From Mesostigma viride (lineage: Eukaryota; Streptophyta; Mesostigmatophyceae; Mesostigmatales; Mesostigmataceae): a stretch of DNA of 64,000 nucleotides. Positions within the stretch are counted from its first letter, which is position 1; every line of letters begins with the position of its first letter. Both the position numbers and the translations under genes were made by a program. The notes under the pieces were generated by a model. The model was not told where the DNA came from and did not search any database. It was given only the letters and a program-made list of their open reading frames with translations. This document shows, piece by piece, positions 21,559 through 31,507 of this stretch. The stretch covers positions 4,815,367 to 4,879,366 of the forward strand of contig RPFO01000667.1 of NCBI GenBank assembly GCA_009746045.1. The letters are read 5' to 3'.

Positions 21559-22269
21559 CTAGTAGTCAAGGCCCCTGAAGTCGCAGTACGTGTATACGAA
21601 CTCACGATCCTCCATATCCAGCTCCGGACCTGCACCGGTATGAATTAAAACCGGCGTGCTCCCCGCCGCGTAAGTTGCGACGCGCCGACGCGCGACGAGG
21701 CGCAGAGGATGTGTAAAGATCGTCAATAATTCCCACCCCGCGGGAATCCACTCTCGCACAGAGGCGAGAAATGCCACCAGGTTAATTAAAACCTGGCGCT
21801 CGCGACTGCGTACGCCGCGAGTGAGCAGCGATAACAGCGCGAGATCCTGAAACAAATTTGTCGACACCGCCGGCGCGCCCCCCGTGCGTAGCGATGCCCA
21901 GTTTTGCAGGTTTCTCTGGTAACCGGTGAGTGAAGAGAGGACGTTGTCCAACTCCTCAATGGCAGTCGTGACTTCGGTCACCGACCGCAAACCTCCCCGC
22001 ACCTGGACCGTAAATGTCGATAAAATGTTTCGAATCTGGTCCAACAGGTTGCGGATTGCCGGCACCAGTGCTGGCAAATCGGGGTCCTCGGGGTTATCCC
22101 CGAGCAATGCGTGAGCTGCCCGCTGCTGACGATGAAGCTCGTCGAGCGAGACCGTTACTTCGTCGAGCAATTGCTGCCACGACGGCACCGTCGGTCTTGA
22201 CGAAGAACCAGCCGGCGGAGCGGCTATTTCCTCATCGTCCGGAATCCGAAATTCTTCCGAATTTGGCAT
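21559..22269 (-). CDS. Extra ORF (ORF0) between 5' LTR and gag of copia element 1
   Basis: A 236-codon open frame starting MPNSEEFRIPDDEEIA lies directly after the 5' LTR and primer-binding region and upstream of gag. It is mostly helical in appearance, with WQQLLDEVTVSLDELHRQQR and TEVTTAIEELDNVLSSLTG, and ends with WELLTIFTHP, STPVLIHTGAGPELDMEDRE and FVYTYCDF. A frame in the same place in copia element 2 shares the end pattern (W--x-T--P ... G--P-V-(I/V)-TG-E---(D/E)-D--F). I recognise no known family. Possible roles (nucleocapsid accessory, silencing suppressor, displaced gag part) are speculation. Confidence 0.6.
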   Translation of the reverse strand: MPNSEEFRIPDDEEIAAPPAGSSSRPTVPSWQQLLDEVTVSLDELHRQQRAAHALLGDNPEDPDLPALVPAIRNLLDQIRNILSTFTVQVRGGLRSVTEVTTAIEELDNVLSSLTGYQRNLQNWASLRTGGAPAVSTNLFQDLALLSLLTRGVRSRERQVLINLVAFLASVREWIPAGWELLTIFTHPLRLVARRRVATYAAGSTPVLIHTGAGPELDMEDREFVYTYCDFRGLDY

Positions 22270-22293
22270 CTTTTTGACAGAGCGTGTAATACG
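22270..22293 (-). promoter_or_regulatory. Presumed primer-binding region of copia element 1
   Basis: On the element strand the 5' LTR end AACT is followed directly by CGTATTACACGCTCTGTC. Copia element 2 has CGTATTATTGC in the same place. The usual TGG start of a primer-binding site complementary to a tRNA 3' end is absent, so an internal tRNA fragment or another primer may be used; this is inference. Confidence 0.4.
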
Positions 22294-22910
22294 AGTTGTG
22301 AGGGTAAGAATGCCACGAATTCCGCCATGGTTCTTGCAGGAAGTTGCCTTTATTAACAATCAGGAAACACAGACGTAAGTCACGTCACTTCCAAGACTGC
22401 ACGCAGCACAGACGACAGGGTCGCAGTGCCAAGAGAACGTGCACGCAAGAACTAGCGTCCCGGTGTGACCAAGTCACTCATATAGCTTACTAGGGACGCG
22501 TCCAAGTATTCAGCTGCACTGTCACAGCTGAACTGTCAATCAATTGATTACACAGACTCTGGCACGCCTTTGGCGCGCAGATCTATCAATTGTCCATACG
22601 GCTAGTCCTGTGGACCTATCCGTACACTAGTCAGCATCAATTGTCTCATAGGTCCTGGCGCGCTACAGTGCGCCTACCTATCAATTGACCATCAAGTCCT
22701 GTACAAGTCCTGTCAACGTCCTGCGGACTATCAAAGTGACACTTGTACATCCTGTGTCCGTACGCGCCCACAGTGGCGCGCCGGGTACTGTCGGCACAGC
22801 CTAGGAAACGTCATAACTTTTACGTTCCTTAACCAAATGAGGCGTTCAAGGTGCCGTTGGAAAGAGCGTAACAATCTCTATCCATCTAACGTAAATCCTT
22901 TACGTTAACT
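22294..22910 (-). repeat. 5' LTR of copia element 1
   Basis: 617 bp, same length as the partner at 10670-11286 and identical to it by eye. It is followed by the TSD copy GGGAG at 22911-22915. Confidence 0.9.
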
Positions 22911-22915
22911 GGGAG

Positions 22916-23221
22916 ACCACCGCATCGCTATCCCGTGCAGCCACTTCCAGCTCACTGAAGACGCCATCATCGCTCAGCTCCGCACCCCAGCCCAGCCTAC
23001 GCGGCCGGCAGCCCCATCGGCTCCCTCCCTCTGCAAGGATGACTTCCGCGCAGTGCTGGAGGAGCACGTGCCCCTGGCCGCTGGCCGAGAAGCTGACATC
23101 GCTGAACACAATGCTCAACACGGTGGAGGCCCGGGTCTCCAATGTGGAAACCAAGGTCGTCCACAAGCTCCAGCCCCAGTTCACGACGCTGCACACCGCG
23201 GCGCAAGCTTCGGAAACGCAT
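22916..23221 (+). pseudogene. ORF1-like protein of LINE copy 3, middle part
   Basis: Continues the coding sequence broken by copia element 1: DHRIAIPCSHFQLTEDAIIA, then a Pro/Ala-rich stretch, then DDFRAVLEEHVPLAAG, corresponding to the region TFLLHLQETISQHHVTPLAA in copy 2. It ends where gypsy element 1 is inserted. Frameshifts are evident relative to the family. Confidence 0.5.
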
Positions 23222-23956
23222 TGTTGCACGGATGCAACATGCCATTTGTGGTATTAAATTATCCATCCCGGTCGATCGGCGCCGACCGTAATCCGGCGCC
23301 AGTGCCGAGGCCATAGTATAGTTGGCAGCCGAGGCAATCCGTGTGGAAGTAAGTGTAGAAGTGTTGCTGACGAACTTGGCCTTTGCGCCGTAGGCAGACC
23401 TAGCGCCTGAACGGGAGTTCAGGGACAGCCAAGTGGCACTGCACACGTGTTATGATGGTACCTACGGACATTTGGATATTTTTCAGGAGAGGCCTCTAGC
23501 CGTACTGGTTCTAGATGGTTCGAGAAGCCCGTCCCCGCGGACCTCACGTCATGCCTGGTTGGCGGCGCCAGGCGCAGCCACCAACGGGGACGAAGGGACA
23601 AAATAGGAAGGCACGAGCTATGCCAGCGATCCGGACCTTGTATCGTAATTTACCACGTTGCTCTACAGATTATTTACCATGGCTTAATCCTGGAGTGTTA
23701 TCCTCCTGTGGGCTCGAGTGTGAATCCCTCGCCTACTGGGTGTAAGTCTTCTCGCATTGAGTGTTTTAATCTGTGTGGTAACATTGTAATATACGAAACC
23801 GGTTTTCCGGGTTTGAGCTTATTCGTATTGTGTTACAAGTATTCTTAAGCCACCATCGTGCGCTGTGACGCATAGGAAGTCAAAGGTCTTTCGCATTCAT
23901 TCTCAATCATTAACCCGGGTTAAGGCGCTATTTTAAATAGCCATTTACGTGTTAAA
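23222..23956 (+). repeat. 5' LTR of gypsy element 1
   Basis: Begins TGTTGCACGGATGCAAC (a small hairpin) and ends ...TACGTGTTAAA(C). It matches 27675-28415 throughout, with a few substitutions and small indels. Confidence 0.88.
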
Positions 23957-24215
23957 CTGGATCGACTCGGAGGACAGTTTCCTAGTGGCCTCTATCCCGT
24001 CCCGTTTTTCTGTAATCTGATCCGGATCATCAACCGAATTATACAAGGGCCGGAACCCTTACTAATTCCGCTTGCAGTAATTCATTGTGGGGGTCGGATC
24101 CCCACAATCCTAACTGTCCATACCCGTTACCGATATTGCGGTTCCTGCACGCCCCAACCTGGCCTTGTCCGGTTGACCTAAGGGATTCGTCCGGAAACGA
24201 ATCTCCTTATTATTA

Positions 24216-24480
24216 TTGCGTGCTTTAAACGGAAACGCTTTGTGGGTTGCGATTTCACGCATTATTTGGCATCTTGGCCATTGCCTCACACCCTATATCT
24301 GGGATACATACTGTCAGTGTTTTTCTCGCCCACGCTTACGCCACACCAAGCCCGTTTGCTTGAATATTTGGCACAGTTCCGGTCCGTTCAAGATCGAATA
24401 TGTCAAGGGCCTTGACAACACGGTCCCTGACGCCCTGTCGCGTCGCCCTGACTATTGGTTTTATGAGGATCTTGACGTTT
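24216..24480 (+). pseudogene. Gypsy element 1 RNase H C-terminal remnant
   Basis: Contains FKIEYVKGLDNTVPDALSRR, the characteristic end of the gypsy RNase H domain ('V.Y..G..N..aDaLSRr'). Upstream pol parts are not recognised in this copy. Confidence 0.7.
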
Positions 24481-25084
24481 TGGCCACGACGTTGATCCCC
24501 TCCCATGGTCCCGTCGCCCCCTTTGGCGACCGCTTGAGCGACCCGATGAGCCCCTTCCTCTTCTGTGGCGCCACAACCGCGGAGGTTGACACTGTTGACC
24601 ATTCCGTGCGCCTCGCCGGCAGCACCCCTGCACGTGAGTCGTGAGGGCACGTGCGCAGCCGCAGGGGGGGGAAGGACTTCGGCCCCGTACAGCCATGTGG
24701 TGCCGGCGACAGGAGTTTACCCTCCAATGCAGCCCGTTGGAGAGGCATTCACGTTGGCAAATACTGCAACAACGGTCGTCATCAGCTCGGACCTAGAGCG
24801 CCTCATCTCGCGCTTCACGGTCACTGAGGACAAGGCATATGAAGCCATAGCTGCCCGCCCTCAGAGCATGGACGGCTATACCCAGCCAAGTTTCAAAACG
24901 GGTTCCTTTACGTGAATATCAGTGGCCAGGCGGCCCGTCAAGCTAGACTCATGGCGCTTGTATGTCCCCCAAATATGGCGCGCTGAGGTATTATTTGAGT
25001 TACATCACTCCGTCTTGGGGGGACACCAAGGCCAGGGTAGGCTGTTAGCGATCGAGGGCCCGGAGGTCCTACTATTGGCCTAAG

Positions 25085-25798
25085 ATGGCTCGTGATGTGC
25101 GGGAGTATGTCAGTACCTGTGACAGCTGCTGCCAGCACATGAAGCCACGGAATACGGGCAAACAGGGCGTTCCAAAGGAAATTCCAGACCCCATGTTCCC
25201 TTGGGACTCGGTGATGATGGATTTCATTGGGCCCTTGCCAGAGACCAAGGTGGGCAATGCTCAGATCCTGGTAGTGGTGGACCGGCTCACGCGGAGATGC
25301 CATCCCCTGCCTGCAAGGCCACACTGCATGACGGCTGAAGAGTGTGCCCACTTGTTCCTAAACAATGTGTTCCGGCTCCATGGCATGCCCCAACAATTTA
25401 TCACCGACAAGGACAAACTGTTCACGTCGAAATTTTGGACCTCATTTTTTCAGGTCGTCGGGACTAAGTTGTCTATGGGTACGGCCTATCACAGTAGCTC
25501 TTCTCACATGGTGGAGAGAGTGAATCGGGTGGTGGAAGAGGCACTGCGGCACTACCTGGATCGAGACGTGAGGAATTGGGACGAAGTGCTGGGATTCATT
25601 GCGTTTTCACTCAATAATGCCCCCAATTCTGCCCACGGGTATACCCCGTTCTTTCTTGATACAGGCAGGCATCCCCTTACTCCCACCGATCTCTTGACCG
25701 CCCCAGCCATCACCACGACAACGGAGCTACGCTCCACAGTCGCAGGGGCGCGGGAGCTGGTATACAACGGATGGTGCAAGCTCATTCCAGCGCCATAA
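25085..25798 (+). CDS. Gypsy element 1 integrase core
   Basis: Starts within the zinc-binding end (CDSCCQHMKP) and carries the DD35E triad: MMDFIGPLPE, FITDKDKLFTSKFW and SSSHMVERVNRVVEEAL. It ends with GYTPFFLDTGRHPLTP, the usual closing motif of gypsy integrase. It catalyses cDNA insertion. It is very close to the integrase of gypsy element 2 on the minus strand at 63239-63970. Confidence 0.85.
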   Translation: MARDVREYVSTCDSCCQHMKPRNTGKQGVPKEIPDPMFPWDSVMMDFIGPLPETKVGNAQILVVVDRLTRRCHPLPARPHCMTAEECAHLFLNNVFRLHGMPQQFITDKDKLFTSKFWTSFFQVVGTKLSMGTAYHSSSSHMVERVNRVVEEALRHYLDRDVRNWDEVLGFIAFSLNNAPNSAHGYTPFFLDTGRHPLTPTDLLTAPAITTTTELRSTVAGARELVYNGWCKLIPAP

Positions 25799-26029
25799 GT
25801 GGCCTACGTCAGGCGCGTGCCATGCAAGTACATGGCGCGAGTCCAAGGTAGGTACCCTGGACGGGCGCACCCCTGCAATCGAAGCAGGTGACTTGGTTTT
25901 AATTGAGGGCCCCCACCAAGGCCGCTTCTCGCACAAGTTCGAGGACAGCCTGAAGGTCAAGCTCCGCCCCTTATTCCTTGGACCGTATGTGGTGGAGAAG
26001 GTGTTCAATGCCGTGGCAGCTGAAGTCCA

Positions 26030-26311
26030 ATGTTTTCCACGTTGACCATGCAGCTTAAGCTTTACCGCAAGAGCACCTTCCCAGGTCGTGTCATGGCAAC
26101 CGCCCCCTTGGAGTTCAACCCCGAGACGGGCGAACCCGAGGATGAGGTGGAGGACATTGTAGCCCACCGCAATCGAGGCCGCCGCCGCGAGTACCTTTTT
26201 AAGTGGAAGTTCTCCCAAACAGAGCTAGAGCACTCATGGGTAGCTGAGGCTGGACTCACGGGCTGTGCACGCTCGCTACAGGAGTATAAAGCCCGGGCAG
26301 GGTTGGCATAA
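26030..26311 (+). CDS. Gypsy element 1 chromodomain
   Basis: Follows the integrase: EPEDEVEDIVAHRNRGRR, then REYLFKWKFSQTELEHSWV and AEAGLTGCARSLQEYK. It matches the chromodomain pattern 'VE.Il.hR...g...YLvKWkg....e.tW.....L'. Chromodomains at the integrase C-terminus define chromoviruses and steer integration to marked chromatin. Confidence 0.8.
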   Translation: MFSTLTMQLKLYRKSTFPGRVMATAPLEFNPETGEPEDEVEDIVAHRNRGRRREYLFKWKFSQTELEHSWVAEAGLTGCARSLQEYKARAGLA

Positions 26312-26384
26312 TTCTGGCCCTTCTCTTACCTTTTGCGTAATGCTCCTTGCATGTGCATTGCCTTGATGCAGGCCGCCCCGCCCC

Positions 26385-27615
26385 ATGCAGGAGTCCATGG
26401 GCGACATCGAGTTATTCGGTGCGGATACCGCCGGTGGTGGAAATGCATCCCCTGCGGTGGCAGATGACAACAGTTCCTCTGCGGGCGACTCAGGGGTTGG
26501 TGAGCGCGGCGCGATGGGTCCAACAGCTCCCGGCAGCGCCCCCCTGCCGCGGACGGCAGCTGAGCCGGCTCGGGGGCAGGTTGCTGGTGCGTTGCCTGCG
26601 CTGGCGGGTGGAGTCCACGCTCCCAGCGCGGCCGCCGTGGCTAGTACCCCCCAGCTGGTCGAGCTTTTCCAGCAGCAGTCACATCATATGCTGCAAGAGA
26701 TGTTGCGACAGCAGTCACTTTTGGTGCAACATCTCCTCGGAGCCCAGCAAGCCCCGGCATCGGTTACTCCCACTGCCGCGACCCACAGTGCCTCGGTCGA
26801 TTCCGCCCGCCCCTGTTGTGCACCCCCGGCATTTCACGACTGCATGTAACCACGGTTCTACAGCGTACGCAGGCTGCCACCATTGCTCGCGTGCGTGTCA
26901 TGTGCGCCGGCCGATGCTGGGCCTGCCCCCCAGGGTTTCGTGTGGGCCCGCGTGAGGGTGCGGTCCACCTTAGGCGTTCAGTTGGCGCAACCGGAGGGCA
27001 TGTCCTTACTGGAGCTTGACGTCGACGTGCCGCTGGCGGTGCCGGTTGCGGAGCGCCGCCGCATCGTGGCCCCAACCCACGTGATCGACGGGATCATGTA
27101 CGAATCTCGCGGGGGACACCCCGGGCGGCGCCCATGCAGGTGCTGCACATCCGCGGTTTCACGCGGATCAGCCAGTGGAGTTTTATCGGCACGTGCTCCC
27201 GCCAGAGATGTTCTCCGCCGTACAGTTCACGGACCCATGGGGCGCCCGGTCTGTCCTCGACCAGGCCATGGCATCCTTTGTCGGGACCCACCACTGCGGT
27301 ATCGTTTGGACAGGAGGTTCGGTGTCCCTCACCCGACACACGTTCCTCGCCGCCTTCTTGAGCGTTTTCCCACTGGAGGCGCTGTGGGATGTCAACCTGG
27401 CCAAACGCCATGATGCACGCGCCGGCGAGCGGCAACTCACCTTCCAGCACGCCCTAGTCCAGGCCAATGGCCTGCCTCTTCCCGAGCCGGCTGAGGCCGC
27501 GCCGGCTGAGCGTGTCCACCGACGTCAACGCCCGGCCCCACCTCTGCGCGGGCATGGCCGTGGGGGCTCCGCTCGTGGGGGTCACCGACCGAGCCCTTAC
27601 CGCCCGGCGCCGTAA
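26385..27615 (+). CDS. Gypsy element 1 downstream (third) ORF, unknown family
   Basis: Directly after the chromodomain frame comes another coding region up to the polypurine tract. It begins MQESMGDIELFGAD, has an Ala/Pro-rich part, then a Gln-rich helical stretch (LVELFQQQSHHMLQEMLRQQ). Its C-terminal part includes RRRIVAPTHVIDGIMYES, SVSLTRHTFLAAFLSVFP, LEALWDVNLAKRHDARAG and a Gly/Arg-rich end. Gypsy element 2 has a clearly related product in the same position. I do not recognise the family. It is either an extra 3' ORF or a gag-like gene placed after pol. It looks broken in this copy. Confidence 0.6.
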
Positions 27616-27674
27616 CAGTCATTTATAAGTCCCGGCTACAGGAGTAGCCGCCTCTTTTGTTGGGGGGGGAGGTG

Positions 27675-28415
27675 TGTTGCACGGATGCAACATGCCATTT
27701 GTGGTATTAAATTATCCGTCCCGGTCGATCGGCGCCGACCGTAATCCGGCGCCAGTGCCGAGGCCATAGTATAGTTGGCAGCTGAGGCAATCCGTGTGGA
27801 AGTAAGTGTAGAAGTTTTGCTGACGAACTTGGCCTTTGCGCCGTAGGCAGACCTAGCGCCTGAACGGGAGTTACGGGACAGCCAAGTGGCACTGCACACG
27901 CGTTATGATGGTACCTACGGACATTTGGATATTTTTCAGGAGAGGCCTCTAGCCGTACTGGTCTTTAATGTGTTCTAGATGGTTCGAGAAGCCCGTCCCC
28001 GCGGACCTCACGTCATGCCTGGTTGGCGGCGCCAGGCGCAGCCACCAACGGGGACGAAGGGACAAAATAGGAAGGCACGAGCTATGCCAGCGATCCGGAC
28101 CTTGTATCGTAATTTACCACGTAACTTGCTCTACAGATTATTTACCATCGCTTAATCCTGGAGTGTAATCCTCGTGTGGGCTCGAGTGTGAAATATCCCT
28201 CGCCTACTGGGTGTAAGTCTTCCCGCATTGAGTGTTTTAATCTGTGTGGTAACATTGTAATATACGAAACCGGTTTTCCGGGTTTGAGCTTATTCGTATT
28301 GTGTGACAAGTATTCTTAAGCCACCATCGTGCGCTGTGACGCATAGGAAGTCAAAGGTCTTTCGCATTCATTCTCAATCATTAAGGCGCTATTTTAAATA
28401 GCCATACGTGTTAAA
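27675..28415 (+). repeat. 3' LTR of gypsy element 1
   Basis: 741 bp, preceded by a G-rich polypurine tract (TTGGGGGGGGAGGTG) and followed by the TSD CGCAT at 28416-28420. Confidence 0.88.
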
Positions 28416-28420
28416 CGCAT

Positions 28421-29156
28421 GCTGCACTTACAAGTCTCTCGCCTTAACCAGGTGGAGGGCAAGTGCGGCGTGCTCATGAAGAAGCTTGAGGCCATCACCG
28501 CCCACACCGAGGCCCTGGCCACACACAGGTCCCCAAGATAGCGGAGCAGACGGCCACCATTGCATCCCAGCCACCCCGGCAGGATGCTGGGGACCTCCCG
28601 CCGCTCTCCTACGCGGACCTGCTGCGGTCAGCGACCGCCTCCACCACCGACGCCATCGCCACGAAGCTCCGGCAGGAGCTGGAGGACCACCGCCAGGCCC
28701 AGCAACGGGAGGTCACCGACCGTGCTCGCCGCGAGTGCCGAGTGGTGCTACGTCGCTTCCCCCAGAAGCCAGGTGAGACGTCAACCTCCCTTGCTGACGA
28801 GCTCAAGAGCCAGCTTCTTACCCTCATGGGCCTGGCAGGTGATGTACAACTGCGAGGATGCCACCGCCTTCCCCACTCACGGGACAAGCTAGGCGGCTCC
28901 CCCACCAGTCCTGCTCACCTTCCCCTCCCCCGAGGATAAGCAGCGGTTCCTCTCTCGTCGCAAGAGGTTGCGCGACCTCACCTGGACGCTGGATGACGAC
29001 CTGACCCCCGCTCAGCAACAGCAGCGACGCGACCTGTGGCCGGAATACCTCCGCCATAAGCAGGACCCCCAGAAGCCCAAGGTGTACTGGAGGGGCGGGG
29101 ACCTGATGATCAACCACAAGATGTGGACGCCCCCTGTCGGCAGCGGGCTAGAATAG
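28421..29156 (+). pseudogene. ORF1-like protein of LINE copy 3, C-terminal part
   Basis: Continues after gypsy element 1. It contains CRVVLRRFPQKPGETSTSLA, ELKSQLLTLMGLAGDV, HRLPHSRDKLGG, FLSRRKRLRDLTWTLDDDLT, AQQQQRRDLWPEYL and KVYWRGGDLMINHKMW, then a TAG stop. These align with the L1-ORF1-like RRM and C-terminal domain of copies 1 and 2 but are clearly more diverged, so copy 3 represents another subfamily. Frameshifts interrupt it. Confidence 0.65.
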
Positions 29157-29577
29157 CAATAGCCCTAGCTTGTATCCATTGGAGTCACTGCCGCTAAGGC
29201 AGCCATGCTTAGAATGATTGCCTAGCTGTGCCAACATACCTACACGTAGTCACGTGCCGCCAACGCACAGTACACAACCAGCCATAGCCTTGGCCTTGTC
29301 CTAGTACAGCCATGCTACGCACTGGCTATGTTCAGATTACTTGCCCACGCTACTTGTTATGCCACGCTCACATGGGTCTTATTGCACCCGCAGTTTGCCG
29401 GATCGTTAGCATGTCCTTTTAGCTAGCGCGCCCGAATGCAGCTGTGGCATGCCTTTGGCATGAAGGAGACTGGGGGTCTCTGCCCTTTCTCCTGTTGTGC
29501 ACACACAGGGATTAAAAGCACTTCGGTGCTCCGTGACTCCCCAACGGGAGCACGTGTTTAATTAATTAATTAATTAA
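29157..29577 (+). other. 3' UTR and (AATT)n tail of LINE copy 3
   Basis: Ends CCCCAACGGGAGCACGTGTT followed by (TAAT)n at about 29556-29577, parallel to CTCCCAACGGAGTTATGTT plus tail in copies 1 and 2. No other gene is seen. Confidence 0.65.
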
Positions 29578-29584
29578 TTCCCCT

Positions 29585-29842
29585 GATTGTTCAAGCTCGC
29601 ATGCAGACCCATCCAGTCGGCACAGTGTATAGTATACCCGCGTAGGTCTTTTGTTGTTTTTCATGAACGCAGGCAGGGAAGACACTAGGACTGACGACAG
29701 TGGACACGCCCGGGGCGTGCCCCGGGGCAGCTAGGCGACGGTGGACGGCCTGGGCGGGGCGGACGAGGTCGCAGGCCCGGCTGGATCCCAAGGTAAGAAC
29801 CCTGCACAGCCTGCACTTAAAGGGGAAGGGGGATGGGGTGAC
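29585..29842 (-). pseudogene. LINE-A coding segment between nested insertions
   Basis: On the minus strand the frame from 39217-39163 runs on here past copia element 2 (…IPDLVT / PSPFPFKCRLCRVL…, then VHRRLAAPG and VHEKQQKTYAG) and meets RACELEQSGEG at the boundary with 9469. The similarity to known LINE proteins is weak in this stretch; the assignment rests mainly on insertion boundaries and TSDs. Confidence 0.5.
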
Positions 29843-30496
29843 AGTTAACAACCAAGCCAGAGCGTGAGCTCCTGGTCTTTCACGCGCACAACGGGATGAG
29901 CCAAAGTTGCAAGACAGCAACCTTTTATTAATCCGTGCACCAAGCCACGATCGACCACGGTGAGCGTTTCCACGTCCAATGTGGGAGCCTCGGTTCGTGC
30001 TTGCCAAGATAGCTGGTCATCCCCATGACCAAGCTATATCCTTTGCGTTGTTCCTCGTTCCCATCGGCGTGACGAGGCACGTGCAGGCGTGCAAGCAAAT
30101 TCTCAACGTCCACTGGCATCAGTGCAGAGCCAGGACGAACTGGATTTGCCTAGACTCTGCAACCTAGGAAGTACAGGACCTGTCACAAGCCTGCAAGGCC
30201 TAGTATCCTTGCAGTCCTGTGCCAGCTCCAGTATTCCACCAGTCACAGGCTGCTGCTCCTCCTGGTCTACGTGGACCACAGTCACGTGATAGTCAGGCTA
30301 AGCCTGTGCAGGCACGGCCTGCCACGTGTCCTGTCCACTATACCAGAGGACTGCACCCTAGTCGGCCACGGACGGCTAGGACTTCGGGACCTCATATCTT
30401 TCTCGTCCCTTGTCTGTTTCAGGCGGTCAGCACGGCGTTGGAAAGGTCTTTCCAAACTGCATCCACTTAGCATATTGGTTGCCCAAAATGCTAACT
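29843..30496 (-). repeat. 3' LTR of copia element 2
   Basis: 654 bp; on the plus strand it begins AGTTAACAACCAAGCCAG and ends CCCAAAATGCTAACT. CCAACCCTTTCTTCTTTTGG follows at 30497-30516, the polypurine tract on the element strand, like that of element 1. Confidence 0.9.
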
Positions 30497-30516
30497 CCAA
30501 CCCTTTCTTCTTTTGG

Positions 30517-31507
30517 AGCTGGACCAGCTTGAAACAAGCCTACCCTTGCTTGTGCCCACTCAGCCACAGACCACTTGGTCCCTTGAGGTTGATCAGACCT
30601 TCTAGGGCCCAGGTTCCTGCCTCCTTTGGGTAACAACATATCTGCCCTTGGACCAGGCTAGGTGTACTGACCAGTGAATCAGAGGTCACCCCAGGTTATC
30701 CCCTGACCCCTTGGTCAGCTCCCTTTCCTTGGGAACTTGGTGCTAGATTAAAGTCAAGGCACATTACCTAGTCCAATGGCTGGGATTAAAGGAATCATGC
30801 CAAGAACGTATTATTGTGAGTTCCTGATCTTTCACAGTTATCACAGGCGCCCGTTCTTATGGCACCCGCCTTGGCCAGCCTTTCCCTTTTATGCTCAAAG
30901 AGACTCAGGTAGCACCTATGCAAATACTGCCTTATTGGGGAGCCCATGTCTTCACTGGGTGTTAAGCCCAGGAATCACTCATGCCAGGCTGTGGCTCTGC
31001 TGGGGAATTGAACCCCACCCCAACCTCCAGGTTTATAGGTGACCTGGAACTTTACACAAGACAAACATTACAATCATGAGAACAACATGAGAATGACATG
31101 ACATGATTATGTTTTATTCAAGCATTATATAACCCAGAATGTGGCTCCCTGGCAACCATGTTCCACATGGTCACACAACCAGGTTCTTTATTAGCAACAG
31201 GTTGGAAACAAGCACTAGAAAACATATGTACAGCAACCTGTAAGAACCAGCATTCGGGTTGCCCTTGCATGGCCTAACTGTTTGAGGCCAAAGGCGTCGA
31301 CTTAAGTCCTGGCGACTCTTCTGAACCCCATGGGGAGGGCCAGGCATGATTCTCAGCTGGTAGGAGTGACATTCCACACCAACTCCTGTCCAGGAGGGTG
31401 TACCTAACCCTGAAGGACCGGCTGTCAACCAGTAAGCACCAGTCACCACTTGGTACTTTGGTCAAGCAGCCCACTGGGGACACCCAAGCTGAAGCAAGGC
31501 CTGGTCT
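30517..31507 (-). other. 3' untranslated region of copia element 2
   Basis: About 1 kb between the pol stop and the polypurine tract without a recognisable frame, comparable in length to that of copia element 1. Confidence 0.55.

Larger units (their letters stand above)
10670..22910 (-). mobile_element. Copia-type LTR retrotransposon 1, with a CACTA element inside
   Basis: A minus-strand Ty1/copia-like fossil bounded by two 617-bp LTRs that look identical, and by the 5-bp TSD GGGAG (10665-10669 and 22911-22915). LTR ends are AGTT...AACT. Order from the 5' LTR: an extra ORF (21559-22269), gag (from 21385), then pol with integrase, protease, reverse transcriptase and RNase H (12236-15721), a polypurine tract beside the 3' LTR, and the 3' LTR. 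A 4.4-kb CACTA element lies within gag. Apart from that insertion it looks largely whole, with about 7.8 kb of its own sequence. LTR identity implies a very recent insertion. Confidence 0.88.
23222..28415 (+). mobile_element. Gypsy-type (chromovirus-like) LTR retrotransposon 1
   Basis: Bounded by LTRs of about 735 and 741 bp (roughly 98 percent identical by eye) and by the 5-bp TSD CGCAT (23217-23221; 28416-28420; a 4-bp GCAT reading is also possible). The LTR starts TGTTGCACGG. The sequence TGGATCGACTCGG after the 5' LTR fits a primer-binding site, and a G-rich polypurine tract (27660-27674) precedes the 3' LTR. Recognised parts are the RNase H end, integrase, chromodomain and a further ORF downstream of them. 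It looks broken, with several breaks, and young by LTR similarity. It lies in ORF1-only LINE copy 3. Confidence 0.85.
9470..29577 (+). mobile_element. ORF1-only LINE, copy 3, split by three nested insertions
   Basis: The pieces 10144-10669, 22916-23221 and 28421-29577 read on as one diverged copy of the ORF1-only family: 5' UTR (GGCTGACGGCGGAGCTC), N-terminal coding part, C-terminal coding part, 3' UTR and an (AATT)n tail at about 29556-29577. The interruptions are the palindromic mini-element, copia element 1 (TSD GGGAG) and gypsy element 1 (TSD CGCAT). A possible 7-bp TSD, TTCCCCT, lies at 9463-9469 and 29578-29584; two of these bases could belong to the tail, so the outer limits are less certain than for copies 1 and 2. 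Confidence 0.65.

Noticed and set aside
26385-27615. Retroviral-type envelope gene in gypsy element 1
   Set aside because: The position fits, but no signal peptide, membrane anchor or Cys-rich ectodomain is visible; the N-terminal patch looks more gag-like.
29591-30007. Independent host gene on the minus strand
   Set aside because: The frame spans the copia 2 LTR boundary; its non-LTR part is explained as a LINE-A segment.
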